This document shows positions 45,117-56,726 of a stretch of DNA of 64,000 bases, piece after piece. Numbering within the stretch: position 1 is the stretch's first letter; each line of letters starts with the position of its first letter. The stretch lies in contig JAKCVP010000391.1 of NCBI GenBank assembly GCA_023512835.1, forward strand, positions 434,001 through 498,000. Reading direction: 5' to 3'. The notes beneath the pieces were generated by a model. That model worked only from the letters and a program-made list of their open reading frames with translations, did not search any database and had not been told where the DNA came from. The position numbers were made by a program, and so were the translations under genes. The DNA is from Taxillus chinensis (lineage: Eukaryota > Streptophyta > Magnoliopsida > Santalales > Loranthaceae).

Positions 45117-47718
45117 ATGGCAGATCAGCCACAACCGACAGAGTACACACTGCAAGGTATGAGGCGCTCTAAGCACATGGCACTCGAAGTCGGAACAAGG
45201 GGCTTGCTTGCTAACACTGGCGCGTCTAGGTGTAATGCGCTTTCTACAGATTGAATGGCACAATCATGAGCGAGCGCGCAATGCGTGGGACATTGAGCGG
45301 GCAGAAATGAAGGCAAAGATTGCAAAACAAGAGGGTGAAAGTAGGAGTCAGAAAAAGATAAACGAGTCCCTGACTCGCCAAATTCGAATGCTGGAACTCG
45401 CTCTGAAATCTGAGCGCGCAATACACAAGGCCGCTGCTGCTGGTGAGCCCGTACCTAGTGAGGATGAGCTCAGGGCACAATGGGGTGGAAAGATTGGCGT
45501 CAAGACAGACAAGCCAAATGGTGAGCCCCCCATAAGACCATTAATAGCATTCGTCACAAGTTGCACTAGCTGACCTCGGGCAGGCTCTTTCCTCGAGCAC
45601 TCAAGGGAGACGTCTGCGAGCTTCGAGAGCCAGTCTGAATCAGAGCGTGAGCGGTACCGCGATCGTTCCAAGACTTTCCTACAGAAATGTGTGGAAGAAG
45701 TCACGTATCTCCTGACCCCCCCAGCGCATCCGCCGCCCGACCAGCTGGACCAGAGCCAGTCTGAACTGGGCAGCTCTCAGGACGTACCGCAAGCTGTACT
45801 GCAAGCTTATTATCAACATCAGCAACAGCAGGCTCAGCCTCTCCCTCGGCGCTCGCATCCAAGCGTATCTCAATTATCATCTGCACCGAATCAATTCCCA
45901 CCACCTCCATCCCAAGTACCCCCCGAATACCTTCCTCAGCCATCGGCATTGCAGCAAAGTGGTCCCTTTCCTCGCCCTTTAACGAACCATCACCAACAAG
46001 GGTCCACAGGATCCAGTGGCCAAGTTGAGAAGCTACAGCAGCCATCTCCCGCGTCAAGATCTGTTGAAGAGCCTGTGGAAGAAGTGACACACAGCTTTGA
46101 TCAATATGGGCGTCCGTTGGCTGAAAGTAACGAGAATGAGATTGCGCGTGCGACAATCAGTGAGGCTTCCGAGCCGTGGAACTTTGACGATACCGAGACC
46201 TTGATCGAGACACCTCCAGAGGTTCCGAGCTTGCCAACGCGTCCACCGGATACATCACTGTTTCCATCAGCACCTCAAATACCCGCAAAGTCCCCTCCGC
46301 GGACCGGCTTGCCACATCGCAGAAGAAGCTCTGGGTCTGGTAGCATGTCGAGAAGAAGGGGTTCTGACACTGCGGCGTCTGCGAGAAATGAGAACAGTTC
46401 TTTCAAGGTCCGTTTTGCGTTGAGAGGCCATACAGACGTTGTTCGGTCCGTAATTTTTACCGGTGGCGGCACCCCCTCAGAGCCAGAGATCTGTACGACG
46501 GGCGACGATGGCACGATTAAACGCTGGATTATTCCTGCGAATTACGGCGCCCATGCAGCAAACCAGGATGATCTGGACATTCAGAGCTACTTTACCCACA
46601 GAGGGCATGAAGGTGTTGTGACGAGCCTCGCAGCATGTCCAACATATCCTTCATTCTCTACGGGCGGACGGGCATCTGGCGACGGCTGGATATTCTCTGG
46701 CGGTCAAGATGCGACTGTACGGGTATGGGAACGCGGGCAGGTGGATCCTAAGGCGACACTTGAAGGCCACACAGACGCAGTGTGGGCGGTATGCGTATTG
46801 CCCGCCACAGCTGCATCGGTGTTCGGTACGGATATGATGGCGGGTGGACAGAGCGGCGGAGAGCGGATCATCCTCGCAACGGGAGCTGCAGACCATACCA
46901 TCAAGATCTGGGCAGTGTCGGCACCACCACAGCTCAGCTCACCGTCAACAGCTTCGCGGGGCAACAGACGCGGTGTTGGGGGGAGCAGACGACACAGTGT
47001 GACGAGTGGCAGCAACTTCCCCAACTCGCCACAACCGAGCACGACTTCGACGACGCCGTTTCAGCACACACTCGTACATTCTATCGAGTGGCCTCGAGGA
47101 GCAGCAGCAAGCCCGACATGCATCAGCCCGCTAGGGACGCTTGGCAAGACGTTTGTGGTTAGCTACAGCGACAGCAGCATCCTCATCTTCGACACGAAAA
47201 CGGGCGAAGAGATGATTGGCATGGCCAGTGGTGAGACGTACGATGGCACGGCGGCGACCGCTATCAACAGCGTAGTGGTGACCTCGACGCTCGACCCGGC
47301 GGGCGGGAACAGTATAAGCATTGAGAGCGGCCGGGCAACGGGGGAGGAGGATGGGGTGGTACACGGGGCTACAGGCAGCGCAAAGGATGGGGGAATCGAG
47401 GGAGTGATCCTCAGCGGGCACGAAGACAAGTTTGTGCGGTTCTTTGACGCGAACAGCGGGCAATGCACGTACAGCATGCTGGCGCACCCGGCATCGATAG
47501 CATGCCTATCGCTGTCGCCAGACGGACGCGAGCTGGTGTCTGCAGGACACGACGCGTCGCTGCGGTTCTGGTCGCTGGAGAAGAGGTCATGTGTGCAAGA
47601 GATCAACGCGCATCGGCTGATGCGCGGTGAGGGAGTTTGCAGCGTGGTCTGGAGCCAGGACGGACGCTATGTAGTATCTGGCGGAGGCGACGGTGTAGTC
47701 AAGATATTTGCTCGGTAA
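45117..47718 (+). CDS. Striatin homologue, STRIPAK scaffold (PRO11 / StrA type)
   Basis: An 821-residue scaffold of the striatin-interacting phosphatase and kinase complex, which in filamentous ascomycetes is needed for hyphal fusion and fruiting-body development. Exons are 45117-45156, 45230-45520 and 45584-47718; the introns are 73 and 63 bp. The N-terminus gives [31 protein letters not shown], the striatin caveolin-binding-like segment running into a coiled coil (about 15-80, through LTRQIRMLELALKSER). The central region holds SFLEHSRE and RSKTFLQKCVEEVTYLL, also conserved in striatins, then a long Pro/Gln-rich disordered part. From about residue 384 there are WD40 repeats (RGHTDVVRSVIF, GHEGVVTSLAAC, GHTDAVWAVCV, DHTIKIW, GHEDKFVRFFD, LSLSPDGRELVSAGHDASLRFW, GGGDGVVKIF) that reach the C-terminus. 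Long inserts interrupt several blades, as in other fungal striatins. Confidence 0.93.
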
Positions 47719-49511
47719 TGCGGGCATCAGCGTGTACACTATGTTACGAGAAGCCGGCTGTAATGATACTAGTAGATGAGAGATTGCCTGGAAGCCGACA
47801 CGGGCTATCTATTTGTGTCGCTGGGGCAAAGGGTGTGATTATTGAGTTGAAATTGCTCACGACGAGAGGATTGTGCTGCCAGCCCGTAGCAGCACTACTG
47901 GGCGGAGGTGCAGCTGGCTATGCCAGGACTGGTAGCAGCCATCAGCGGCATGGGATGGAAGAGGAGGACGCTGACAAGTGCTGTTGGCGAATCGAGGCAG
48001 AGCTTGAGCAGACGTCGATGGGCACAGAGGCGCTTCTGGGCAGCGATTGGCTGGGGCGACATCACCTGGCACGCAACACGCGACCCAAGTGCGAAGACGA
48101 CGGATGCTGGGACGATGCGATGCAGGCTGCAAGAGATTGTTCGTGCAGATGCAGGTGTCGCGTCGCGCACGTGTCTTGTTGCTGCCAAGGGCCCGTCGTT
48201 GAGGCTGTAGATGCAGCAGGCGTCGTGCGCGGCCACACAGCGAGCGGCAGCGACGTTGGGGGGAAAGGGTGGCAGAAGTGAGGATCATCGTCTCCCTGCT
48301 CTCGAGCCAAGACTATCAGGGTCTGACGACGACAACAAAAATAATAATAGCCGTGGGGACTGTGCCATGGCGAGCTTCGCGCATGATTGTGCCCAGCAGC
48401 CGGGCGCTGGGAGGCGCTGCCTGGTGCCACAAGCTCCAACCTGGCCGGCGGGATGCGCAAGAGGGCGAGGGCGAGGGCGACGACGCAGCGGCAGGGCATC
48501 ATCAGCAGCAGCAGCAGACGACACACACGCGGCGTCATTCTCCGAGATTGAGGTGCCATTATTAGTCAACGCAGCCGTTCCAGAGAAAAAACCGAGTGCA
48601 AATAATAGGGGATGAAGGAAATGAAGTAATTCGCTTCATCGCAGCGAGCAGGTAGCCGTGGTAACGCTGCTGCGAACAACACCCAGCGTCCCTCCGCGCA
48701 GTGCAGCTTTCCACGGCCACGCCTGCAGCAAGCGGCTGCGCGTGCGAGGGAATTTGCTCCTCCTCTGACGGCGGGCAGGCAGGCAGGCAGGCGGCGTTGT
48801 CCCAGCGCAAGAGTCAAGCGCTGGCAGCAGACGAAGAGAGCAAGACAGGCAGTCGTCGCCCTCTTCCATTTTGGGGTAAATTTCATTAACCTGCCAACGT
48901 CCAGCTCGCTCTCGTCTCCTTTTCCTGCCTACCGACCTAACCTTACCTACCTTGCCCTGACCACTGCACTCTTCCTCCTCCTCCTCCTCCTCCGCCGCCG
49001 CCGCCGCCTCCTCCTCCTTCTCTCGCCTGCTCCCTCTCGCGTTGTTTCTCTCTCTCTCGTCGCTTGTCCTGCTCAAAGTCGCTCTCTTGCAACGCCCGCA
49101 CAAATGCATTGAGAAGATTCCCGCCCTCTACGCTGCCCCTCACGCCTTCCCTCCCCACCACACGCTGCTTACCCTGCCGGTTGGCCAAACTTTTCCGCTG
49201 CACGCACCGTCACCACCCATCACTCCCTTCATCCACCCGCACTTCTTCCTCCGACACGTTGCATCTTTATCCCCCAACCCGTCCTCCATAATCTCACCCC
49301 GTCCTCCTCCTTCCGACTACGCGACCGCCCAACCGCCCACCCACCGCTTTTCCCTTGCTGCTCTGCCCGTGCAAAGCACCTGCGCGCCCTGCCAGAATCC
49401 TAGCTCTCTTCCTCACCCTAGAGCTCTCTCAGCCCGGTGGGCCCGCTGCTACAACGCAGTCCCACCTGTGCCAAAGGTTGCTGGTCCGCAGCTTTGCCTG
49501 TCTCGAGCAAC
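47719..49511. other. Intergenic, 1.8 kb, with long C/T-rich leader
   Basis: No gene supported. From about 48940 the plus strand becomes strongly pyrimidine-rich up to the start at 49512, consistent with the promoter and long 5' leader of the Pin4-like gene. A TCC/GCC trinucleotide tract lies at about 48973-49017. The open frames at 47637-48281 and 48062-48559 have no domain and overlap one another on opposite strands. Confidence 0.5.
48973..49017. repeat. TCC / GCC trinucleotide tract
   Basis: About fifteen triplets, CCT/TCC interrupted by five GCC units, in the pyrimidine-rich leader region upstream of the RRM/R3H gene. Confidence 0.8.
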
Positions 49512-51396
49512 ATGAACAACTATCACCAGCAGCAAGACTTGTACCACGACTCTTCTTCTCCTCGCTCTCCCCGGGCCGACCCCTACCACACCCAGTCCCT
49601 AAATAGAGGTGCTCCACGACCTTTTGACTCCTATCCTCCCCAGGGCTATCCCATGGACGACCCTCCTGCTCGCTTCGACGCCATGCGCTTCCAAAACGAC
49701 AGGATGCCCGCCGGCTTCGGCAGCTTCAACGATGGCATGGGCCAGATGCCTGCCTGGAACAGCTCGGGCTTCAACCACAACAACACCCTAGCCGCGCTCG
49801 GAGCTACCACTCGCACAAAGCCTGGTGGTCAAAGACAGTCTGCTGCTGCTAGGGGCACTTTGCCATCCGTAAGCTAATTTGCCCCTGACTTGCCTTTTTT
49901 TTTCTTTGGCTGCCACAATTCACTGACACTGTTCACAGATGTGGATGGAGCAACCTCAACCCATGCAACCCGCTGCCAACTTCCCGGGCTTTCCTCAACC
50001 CCAGCTAGGCTTCTCTCCAATGCGCTCTGATCCGCTCGCTGCGAACGAAAGTGACGAGGATTTGATCCCCACCGCCATTGTGATCAAAAATATCCCCTTT
50101 GCAGTCAAGAAGGAACAGCTCGTGCAAGTCATGACGGACATGAACCTGCCGCTTCCTTATGCCTTCAACTATCACTTCGACAATGGCGTCTTCAGGGGAC
50201 TGGCTTTTGCCAACTTCACCTCGCCCGAGGAGACTGGCCAGGTCATCCAGGCCATGAACCATTTGGACCTTCACGGCAGAAAGTTGCGCGTCGAGTACAA
50301 GAAGATGCTACCGCAAGCCGAGCGTGACCGCATCGAGCGTGAAAAGAGGGAGCGACGTGGCCAGCTGGAGGAGCAGCACCGGCCTATGGCTGGTGGCCAG
50401 CTCAACACCCAACACAGCATGTCGTCCCTGAGCTCCCACCTCCCTGCTGCTTCTCCCAGCCCCAATTCCACTCGCAACGCAGCGGCAATCCCTCCAATTG
50501 ACTACAATGATCCCGTCACTCTGGAGTTCCACTCCAAGCTCATCCTCTTCAAGGCCGATCCGACCAGCGGCGACATGATGTCCTTCCCTGCTGAGCTGCC
50601 CGCAACCCAGCGTCGCATTGTGCACAGCCTGGCCCATGCTCTTGGCCTGGGCCACTCTTCAAGTGGCGTTGGAGAGCAGCGTTCGGTCCATGTCTACCGC
50701 AATCCCAATGCCGTCAATGGCATGAGCCCTCAGCCCCAACAGGGCATGGGCATGCATCCTCTCGAAGCTCAGCGTCGTCAGCTCAACCGCGCAGCTACCA
50801 CCGACTTCTCAAACGTCCGTGCACAAGAGTCTTTCTACGGTGGTCCGGGCAACCAATCTGCCGGCTTGCTCGGTTTCCCTGACACCCAGGGCGGACTCTC
50901 GATTGGGTCCAATTTGCGCGCAGCAAAGTCCTTTGCCGACTTGCGCTCCTACACCCCATCGCCAGCTCAATCTGCGTCCAGCTTTCCGGTGGGACTGACG
51001 AACAACATCTCCCGCTTCCAGGATTACGCACCCGGAAGTCCCGGTTCCTCGCGATCCAACATTACCCCCACGACAACAGCCATTCCCGATGGTCTCCTCA
51101 CTAGCATGGGGAACATGAACCTCGGCGGCGGCTTCCAGCCTACTGCAGGCTCCCCTCACCGCCTCCGGGGCATGATGTCCTGGGATCGGGAGACGCAGGG
51201 GCCTGGCCCGATTGGGGGCCACCGCGCCTTCAGCAGCAACCAGCAAGACGAGAGGCACCGTCAGCAGCCATCTCGTCAGCCACGTGGAGGGTTCCCTGAG
51301 CGGGGTGGCTTCTCCACTCGCGGACGCCAAAATGGCCATCAGACTCGTGGCAGCGATGATCTCTCCAGCAGCGGAGTTGAAATCGTTGTCGAATAG
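49512..51396 (+). CDS. RRM and R3H domain RNA-binding protein (Pin4/Cip2-like)
   Basis: A 604-residue RNA-binding protein. Exon 1 is 49512-49868, the intron is 49869-49938 (70 bp, GTAAGC to CACAG, phase 0), and exon 2 is 49939-51396. An RRM occupies about residues 165-245 (TAIVIKNIPFAVKKEQL as RNP2 region; NGVFRGLAFANF as RNP1), followed by a basic/acidic helix. An R3H-like domain lies at about 305-380 (EFHSKLILFKAD, LPATQRRIVHSLAHALGLGH). The order RRM then R3H matches fission yeast Cip1/Cip2 and budding yeast Pin4, which act in stress and cell-cycle control of mRNAs. The N-terminus and C-terminal half are rich in Gln, Ser, Pro and Gly with RGG-like ends (RGGFPERGGFSTRGR). A hairpin begins about 30 nt after the stop. 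Confidence 0.88.
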
Positions 51397-51423
51397 TATG
51401 ACCTCACGAAGTTACGCCGTCAT

Positions 51424-51450
51424 AGAATGCTTTCACCACGAAAGCATTTT
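51424..51450 (+). promoter_or_regulatory. Stem-loop in the 3' UTR of the Pin4-like gene
   Basis: AATGCTTTC and GAAAGCATT form a perfect 9-bp stem around the loop ACCAC; as RNA the stem extends to 11 bp with one G-U and one A-U pair. It begins about 30 nt after the stop codon. A post-transcriptional element is possible; that is inference. Confidence 0.5.
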
Positions 51451-52753
51451 CATCATCCCTAAACTCCCTTGCAATGGCTTACGCTATGTACGAACTCCCA
51501 CGACCGAACGATGTCACGACGGTAGACTACTTAATTCACGACGACGAAAGAATTTCAAGGGGCTGATGAGGAAGAAAAGAAAATACCCTGCCCAACACTT
51601 TGGACGATTGTGTCCCACGTTACCAGTTACGTACGCTTTGTTTTTGAATCGCTATTTGTTAGTCTCTTGTTTTTGATTTTTGGGGTACAAAGTGCCTACT
51701 ACCGAATGTTGTACCAAATGTCTACCTAGGCCGTTTTTGGCCATGGCAGAACGAGGAGGATTGACGGACCGCGACCGACCCACAGGGATCACCCGGCCCC
51801 GACATCTGAAACGAAGACAGCTCACTTTTTGCAACATTGCGACCCTCAATTATTGGTTCGAGTTCTTCGCCTCTGCCGACCGACAGGTTTCACATGGGAT
51901 GCGGAGCCGATCGGTACCGCTTGCGAGTGGTCACGTCCCCTGTACAATATGTCGAGGCGATATCCATACTGCATGCCATCTGCTTCCTTGGTTGCTCATC
52001 GCTGCGTACATTGGTGGCCGCCTTCACTTTGAGTCATTCCTCGACATGGAGCAGGATCCCAGACTATTCCTCTTTACTAATGCGTCACTGTCTTTGACGC
52101 CGCTTTCGAGAGTCGTTGACGCGGCTTCGAGTGCTATGGTCGATGTTGTCACGAGCATGTTCTGCGCTATCGGATTTCCGTCCTTGGTCTTGCTCGACAT
52201 TGCCGCGACGTACGGCACGGCGCGGCTCTGCACTGCATCGCGCTATGATGCGTTTGTTGGTTGTCCTATTCCGTGTCCTGAGTTATACCAGTGTGCTACA
52301 TTGGATTGTTGCTGAAGGGCGGATGACGGGTCCTTTTTTTGATGAGATGAGATGCGAGAGATTCTGGATGTGTTGGCTTACGCTTCATGCTCATGCTTAT
52401 GTCCATGCTTACATGTCCATGCATTCAAAGAGGTCAATGAAGTCGAGCCGTTGCACGTATCTCTGGTCGTGCAGATTGATTCTACTTTCTTCTTCTTATT
52501 GTTGCGAGATGTTGTCTCTCGACGCGTGCGGTCTGCGGAGCTTCTGTGCGATTGTGGAAGACAAATGTGACCTTGACCTTTTTTTTTTTTTTTCGTTTTT
52601 GGAAAACGTAAACAAGTATCTACTCGTCAACGTTTGATTGATATGTCTGAGGGAAGCTCTAATTACGATTCTCTTGCAACGTACAACAGTCTTACTAGGA
52701 CTTGGATTCCTCTTGCACGCGGGCGGATATCGTATTGAATCGTCTTGTTAGTA

Positions 52754-52801
52754 ACGAATATACTGTAGGTACGAATATACTGTAGGTACGAATATACTGT
52801 A
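52754..52801. repeat. 17-bp tandem repeat
   Basis: The unit ACGAATATACTGTAGGT occurs twice exactly and a third time in part. It is in the AT-richer convergent region before hsf1. Confidence 0.9.
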
Positions 52802-52930
52802 TACGTGCTTGATAATAGCTATTTATTAGAAGAAGAAGAAAAAAAGGGTAGAGCAGAGGAAAATGTATAAGAAGCGAGAAGGAGAGAGTGTGATGATAGC
52901 TGAACGGGGCGTGGAGGGTGCGGAGGGGTA

Positions 52931-52981
52931 TATGTTTAGTATGTTTAGTATATCGTGCTATCGTCTATCGTGCTATCGTTT
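52931..52981. repeat. Two adjacent short tandem repeats (9 bp and about 15 bp)
   Basis: TATGTTTAG occurs twice in tandem, followed by two copies of ATCGTGCTATCGTYT. Same AT-richer region. Confidence 0.8.
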
Positions 52982-53305
52982 ATTCGATGCCTTGTGCTGG
53001 GAGATTCCCAAGTCGTAGTCGACTAAGAATACTCGAGGTCAAATACTACCCGATATGTCACGATCTATATCACGAGATATACCTTACCTAACTATACATG
53101 TAAACAAAACATGTAATAGTAGCCGTACGCGTGCGCGGCCGTGAATAGCTACTTGACATCTAGATGTAGAGCTAGGTAGGTAGACGTGGATATAGGTTTC
53201 CATCAGGCTGTACTTTATACGTCGATGTTGATACGTCTACATGTCACTCTTGAATGACATATCCCGATGAGTAGACAGACAGACACCTTGTGGTGCAAAG
53301 ACGCC

Positions 53306-53329
53306 GAGCCGAGCTGAGCTGAGCTGAGC
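53306..53329. repeat. GAGCT pentanucleotide array
   Basis: GAGCC followed by three GAGCT units and a partial one, 160 bp beyond the hsf1 3' end. Confidence 0.8.
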
Positions 53330-53491
53330 ATCTACCGCTGCAAACCTAATCTACTGTACCATGATAGCATTGCACGCGACGCAGCACGTCAAAGTCGGTC
53401 CCAGCTCCCATCTCGCCACAGCGTCGCGGGTACAAGCATATCGCACTGCTCCCGCAAGAAGATTCCCAAGCGTAAGCCGACGCAAGCCCAC

Positions 53492-53666
53492 CTACTCGAC
53501 CCTCCGCCTCTTACTCGGCCCACCGCTCATCTCGTCAACTCCATCAACTACACTCGGACTCGGCGCGCCGGAACTTCCCTCCACACTCCCCAGTACCTTG
53601 CCCCCATCCGCATGCCCATTCGGCGTGTCCTCGTCTCCCGGGCCCTCATCCTCAAATAGCCCCCGC
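53492..53666 (-). other. Probable true C-terminus of hsf1 in the -1 frame
   Basis: From the G5 run at 53664-53660 (minus strand) the alternative frame reads GLFEDEGPGDEDTPNGHADG and continues through SPSVVDGVDEM to a basic KRRRVE end at a TAG (53494-53492). It is acidic then nuclear-signal-like, as expected of this protein. The annotated frame here is Arg-rich. Explanations: a base lost in the homopolymer during sequencing, a real indel, or a 44-nt GT-AG segment (53717-53674) spliced out, though that has a poor acceptor. Confidence 0.65.
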
Positions 53667-55846
53667 CGCCGCCCTCGTCCGCAGTGTCAAAGTTGAATCC
53701 ATCGTCGCCAAATGCACCCTTGTTCGCATCGCCATTCAGATCAAAGTAGTCGTTACTATCTTCGAAGTCCGCGCCATTGAACACGTCGTCGTTGAACAGG
53801 GCATTAATATCAAATTGCCCCGGGTTACTGACGACACTTTCTAGCCCGGGGATACTACCCGATGGAGAGAGCGGCTGCACACGGCTGGCGAGATTGGCTA
53901 CTTTGGAATCTTGCTCTGCCTGCAGACGTTTCAGTTCGGTGATGGCGGTCTCGTTGTTCTGATACTGGTCGAGTGAGGTCTGGAAGGCGTTGTCATTTAA
54001 GCCAAAGAGGTCATCTGTGTTGAATTTTGCATTTGCATTGGACGAGACGAGGGCGCTGGGGTCCGAGGTGCCGCTGTTGCGTGCGAGCATGTTGATCATA
54101 TTGTCGCGCTGCTCCGGCGTTAGAGGTGTGTTGCCATTTGCGTTTTCGTAGTTGCGAAGTGCAGACGAAAAGTCGAGGTCGTGCGTGTTGATATCGCTCG
54201 TCGCATTTGCTGTGTTGATTGCGCTGAGAACATCCTCATTCGACACCGACGGGGTCGTCGTTTCTTGCCGTTGTGGAGGCCGGAAGGAGTTTGCACTTGA
54301 CCGGCCTTGTCGATTGGCGGTGTTGGGTGTGGCGGTTTTTTCGCGATTGAAGGGTGACTCTGATGTTCTCGAGTTCGATCGTGGTATGGAAGCTCGGAGC
54401 TTGTTAATAGGCGATGCTACAGAGCTTTGTGGTCGAGATATGCTGGATTGGCGATTGCCTGGTGCTGGTCGAGCCGAGTCAAGGTTGTCGTCTTGCTGTT
54501 CGGGGTTCCAAGAGGGAGGGGCTTGGATGGCGAGAGGTCGTCGCGGTCCCATACTCCGTTGGACGGGATCCTGTGAGTCTGCTCGTCTATCATCATCGTA
54601 GTCGCCCATGTCATACACCGTTCCTTGTGGCGGCTGATTCGGTATGCTCGAGAAGAGGTTAGTCTGCCCACCATCGTTGTTGTTGCGATGATAAAAAGTT
54701 GCAAGAAACGTCAGGATGGCATTAATAGAGTTCTCGTGTCGTTCTTGCTGCGCGCTGGCTTGCCGAATAAACTGGGCGTTGTCCTGCTGCAATCGCGAGA
54801 TGATGTTTGTAATTTGGTTATTGGCGCGTTTCAACTGCTCAATCTCCTGCTGGTAGACCTGCCACTGCTGTTTCGGCAAAGCAATCACCTCAGTGTTGTT
54901 GTTGGCTTGCTTTGAGCTGGGCTTCTCCTCCGTCTCTTCGTCTTCCTCCTTCTTCCCCCCTTTCCTCTTAGACGCAGGCGCTTCGTTTTTCGGTTTTTGG
55001 ATCAGCCACAGCAGTTCCGGTCTGCCTCGCTTGAAGTAGGGATTGTAGTATTCGGATGGGCTCTTTGCCTTTTTCTCGCTTGCCCGCATCGAGTTGTCCG
55101 AAAGGCCGACCTTTTTGTGGAACCCGTACATGTTCAATTGACGCACAAACGACGCGTAGTTGTTGTGCTTGAAAAGCTCTGGAATTAGCGTCTTTGCGAA
55201 CTCGTCTTCGTCGAGGACTATGAATGAGTTGCCATTGTCCGACCACTTTATCAGCTCAGTGTTACTATTGTCCAGAAAACTGTGGGATTGTCAGCATCGT
55301 TTGTGCAACCGGCCAAAGATCCCGCAATACGCACCTGCTCAACTTTTGAATGAAAGGTGGTATCTGTTTTGGTGGGCGCTTCGACTGCGCTTCTCGCTTC
55401 GCTTCCACCGCCCGCCGCTCCAGCTCATCGTTGTCCTCTGCGGATTCCTGCGGCCATTGCCCGCGCGGCGCGCCATCCGCCCACATATCTCCGGCCGCAG
55501 CAGGTGTGAAGCTTCTCCCTCGCGTCGTCAGCTGCTGTTGTTGATTTCTTCGCACCAATTGCGTCGAGGGCGTGACACTGTGATTGTCGCGAACGGGCGT
55601 CTGCAACAGAGCGAAGTCTGCTGGCGCGTCGGTTGATGTATCGAAGGTATTGGCGCCATTACCTTGCAACGCATTACCCCACGCAAGGAATTGGGCGTCT
55701 GACAGCTGCGACGTATCATTCAAGGTTGGAAAGTCTGGGCTGCCCTGGGGTGCAGGGACCTGCTGCTGGTTATTTGGCGGCATTTCGAAGGGTACAGAGT
55801 CAGGCGCAGGTCTTTTCCTGGGGTTTGTTGGGGTGGTTGTGTTCAT
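53548..55846 (-). CDS. Heat shock transcription factor Hsf1
   Basis: A nuclear trimeric activator of heat shock genes, 747 residues in the frame as it stands. Exon 1 is 55846-55335, a 55-bp intron is 55334-55280, and exon 2 is 55279-53548. The HSF DNA-binding domain spans about residues 160-268 and is split by the intron: PPFIQKLS|SFLDNSNTELIKW, then EDEFAKTLIPELFKHNNYASFVRQLNMYGFHKKV and a wing ending ELLWLIQKPK. A hydrophobic heptad coiled coil follows (about 305-370: WQVYQQEIEQLKRANNQI, ISRLQQDNAQFIRQ). The rest is Asn/Ser/Gln-rich with a late acidic region (DFEDSNDYFDLNGD). The start is the ATG at 55846. After GFNFDTADEGGGGG the frame turns into an Arg/Met-rich tail unlike an HSF, while a neighbouring frame encodes a plausible end (next entry), so a one-base indel near 53660 is suspected. 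Confidence 0.93.
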
Positions 55847-56726
55847 GTGTTCGGTTCGCTGGCGCTTTGCAGCCTGCTTCTTGCAAAATGTGAGGGGGGT
55901 CTTTCGAGCTCTGTGGGCGAAGCGGCTCAGCGACAGCGTCAATGGGGTCTGCAGCGGCAGAACAGCAAGGCTAGAAGGTTGGGCTCGTCTTGCGTAGAAG
56001 GACCCGCGCGCAGGTAGCTGTGACGAAAAGTGGGAGATGGTATCGATTGGCGCGGAGGGGAAAGGTTGGTCGCAAGGATGGGAGATGTATTCCAAAGATT
56101 TAAGCAAAATGCACGGAGGTATCGTTACAGAGGAGCAAGCAAAACGTAAAGTCGTAGAGTCGTAAGGCGGTGGCAGCGTGGGTAATGGAGGAGAGGTTGG
56201 TGTCGCGCGCGGAGGAACCTGAGGTTGCAGATCATAAGACGAAGCGGAGCAAATGATGTAGGGCAGCCCGCCAGAGTGGCAGAGTGCGGCCCTCACAGTC
56301 TTTCCGGCAAGGCAAAGTGGCTTCTAGCTCAGCAGGCTGCAATTGCGCTCACGGGACAAGATGCGAGATACAGAAAGACGAATCGGATCCCGAAATCCGG
56401 TCTCGACAGGTCTCACAAGGACTCCCGTCGCAACTTCTGCAGGCTCGTCCCTGTCGTCTGAGCCTTGCTTTATTGGCAAGTCGCTGCACGTGCTGTCACT
56501 TCTGCCTTCCCTGATTTTGGCGGCGCCCATGCGGAGCAGAGAGAAAAAAAGTTTACGACTTCCACGCAGCTGTTCCACATGTCACACTTAGCCGTCCGAG
56601 GTTCTCCAGATCTGATGGGAAAGCACCTGGAATGAATCTTTGCATTCCATCTTTTCGTTGTACCAATTCAAATACGTGGAAAATCGCTCGCAACCCAGCC
56701 AGTACAGCTACCACACTCCGCCCACC
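55847..56726. promoter_or_regulatory. Divergent promoter between hsf1 and ESF1 genes
   Basis: 880 bp with no separate gene. I looked for clustered nGAAn heat shock elements in the hsf1-proximal half and saw no convincing inverted array. Confidence 0.4.

Larger units (their letters stand above)
51397..53491. other. Convergent intergenic region, 2.1 kb, AT-richer, with tandem repeats
   Basis: It lies between the 3' ends of the Pin4-like gene (plus) and hsf1 (minus). No gene is supported; the open frame at 51680-52315 starts at a TTG and shows no domain. The part 52600-53300 is visibly richer in A and T than its surroundings and holds three kinds of short tandem repeat. Confidence 0.5.

Noticed and set aside
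47637..48281. 214-codon frame overlapping the end of the striatin gene
   Set aside because: A shadow of the striatin frame continued into its 3' flank; no domain.
51680..52315. 211-codon plus-strand open frame with hydrophobic stretches
   Set aside because: Begins at TTG, lies in the convergent intergenic region, and shows no recognisable family or splice structure.
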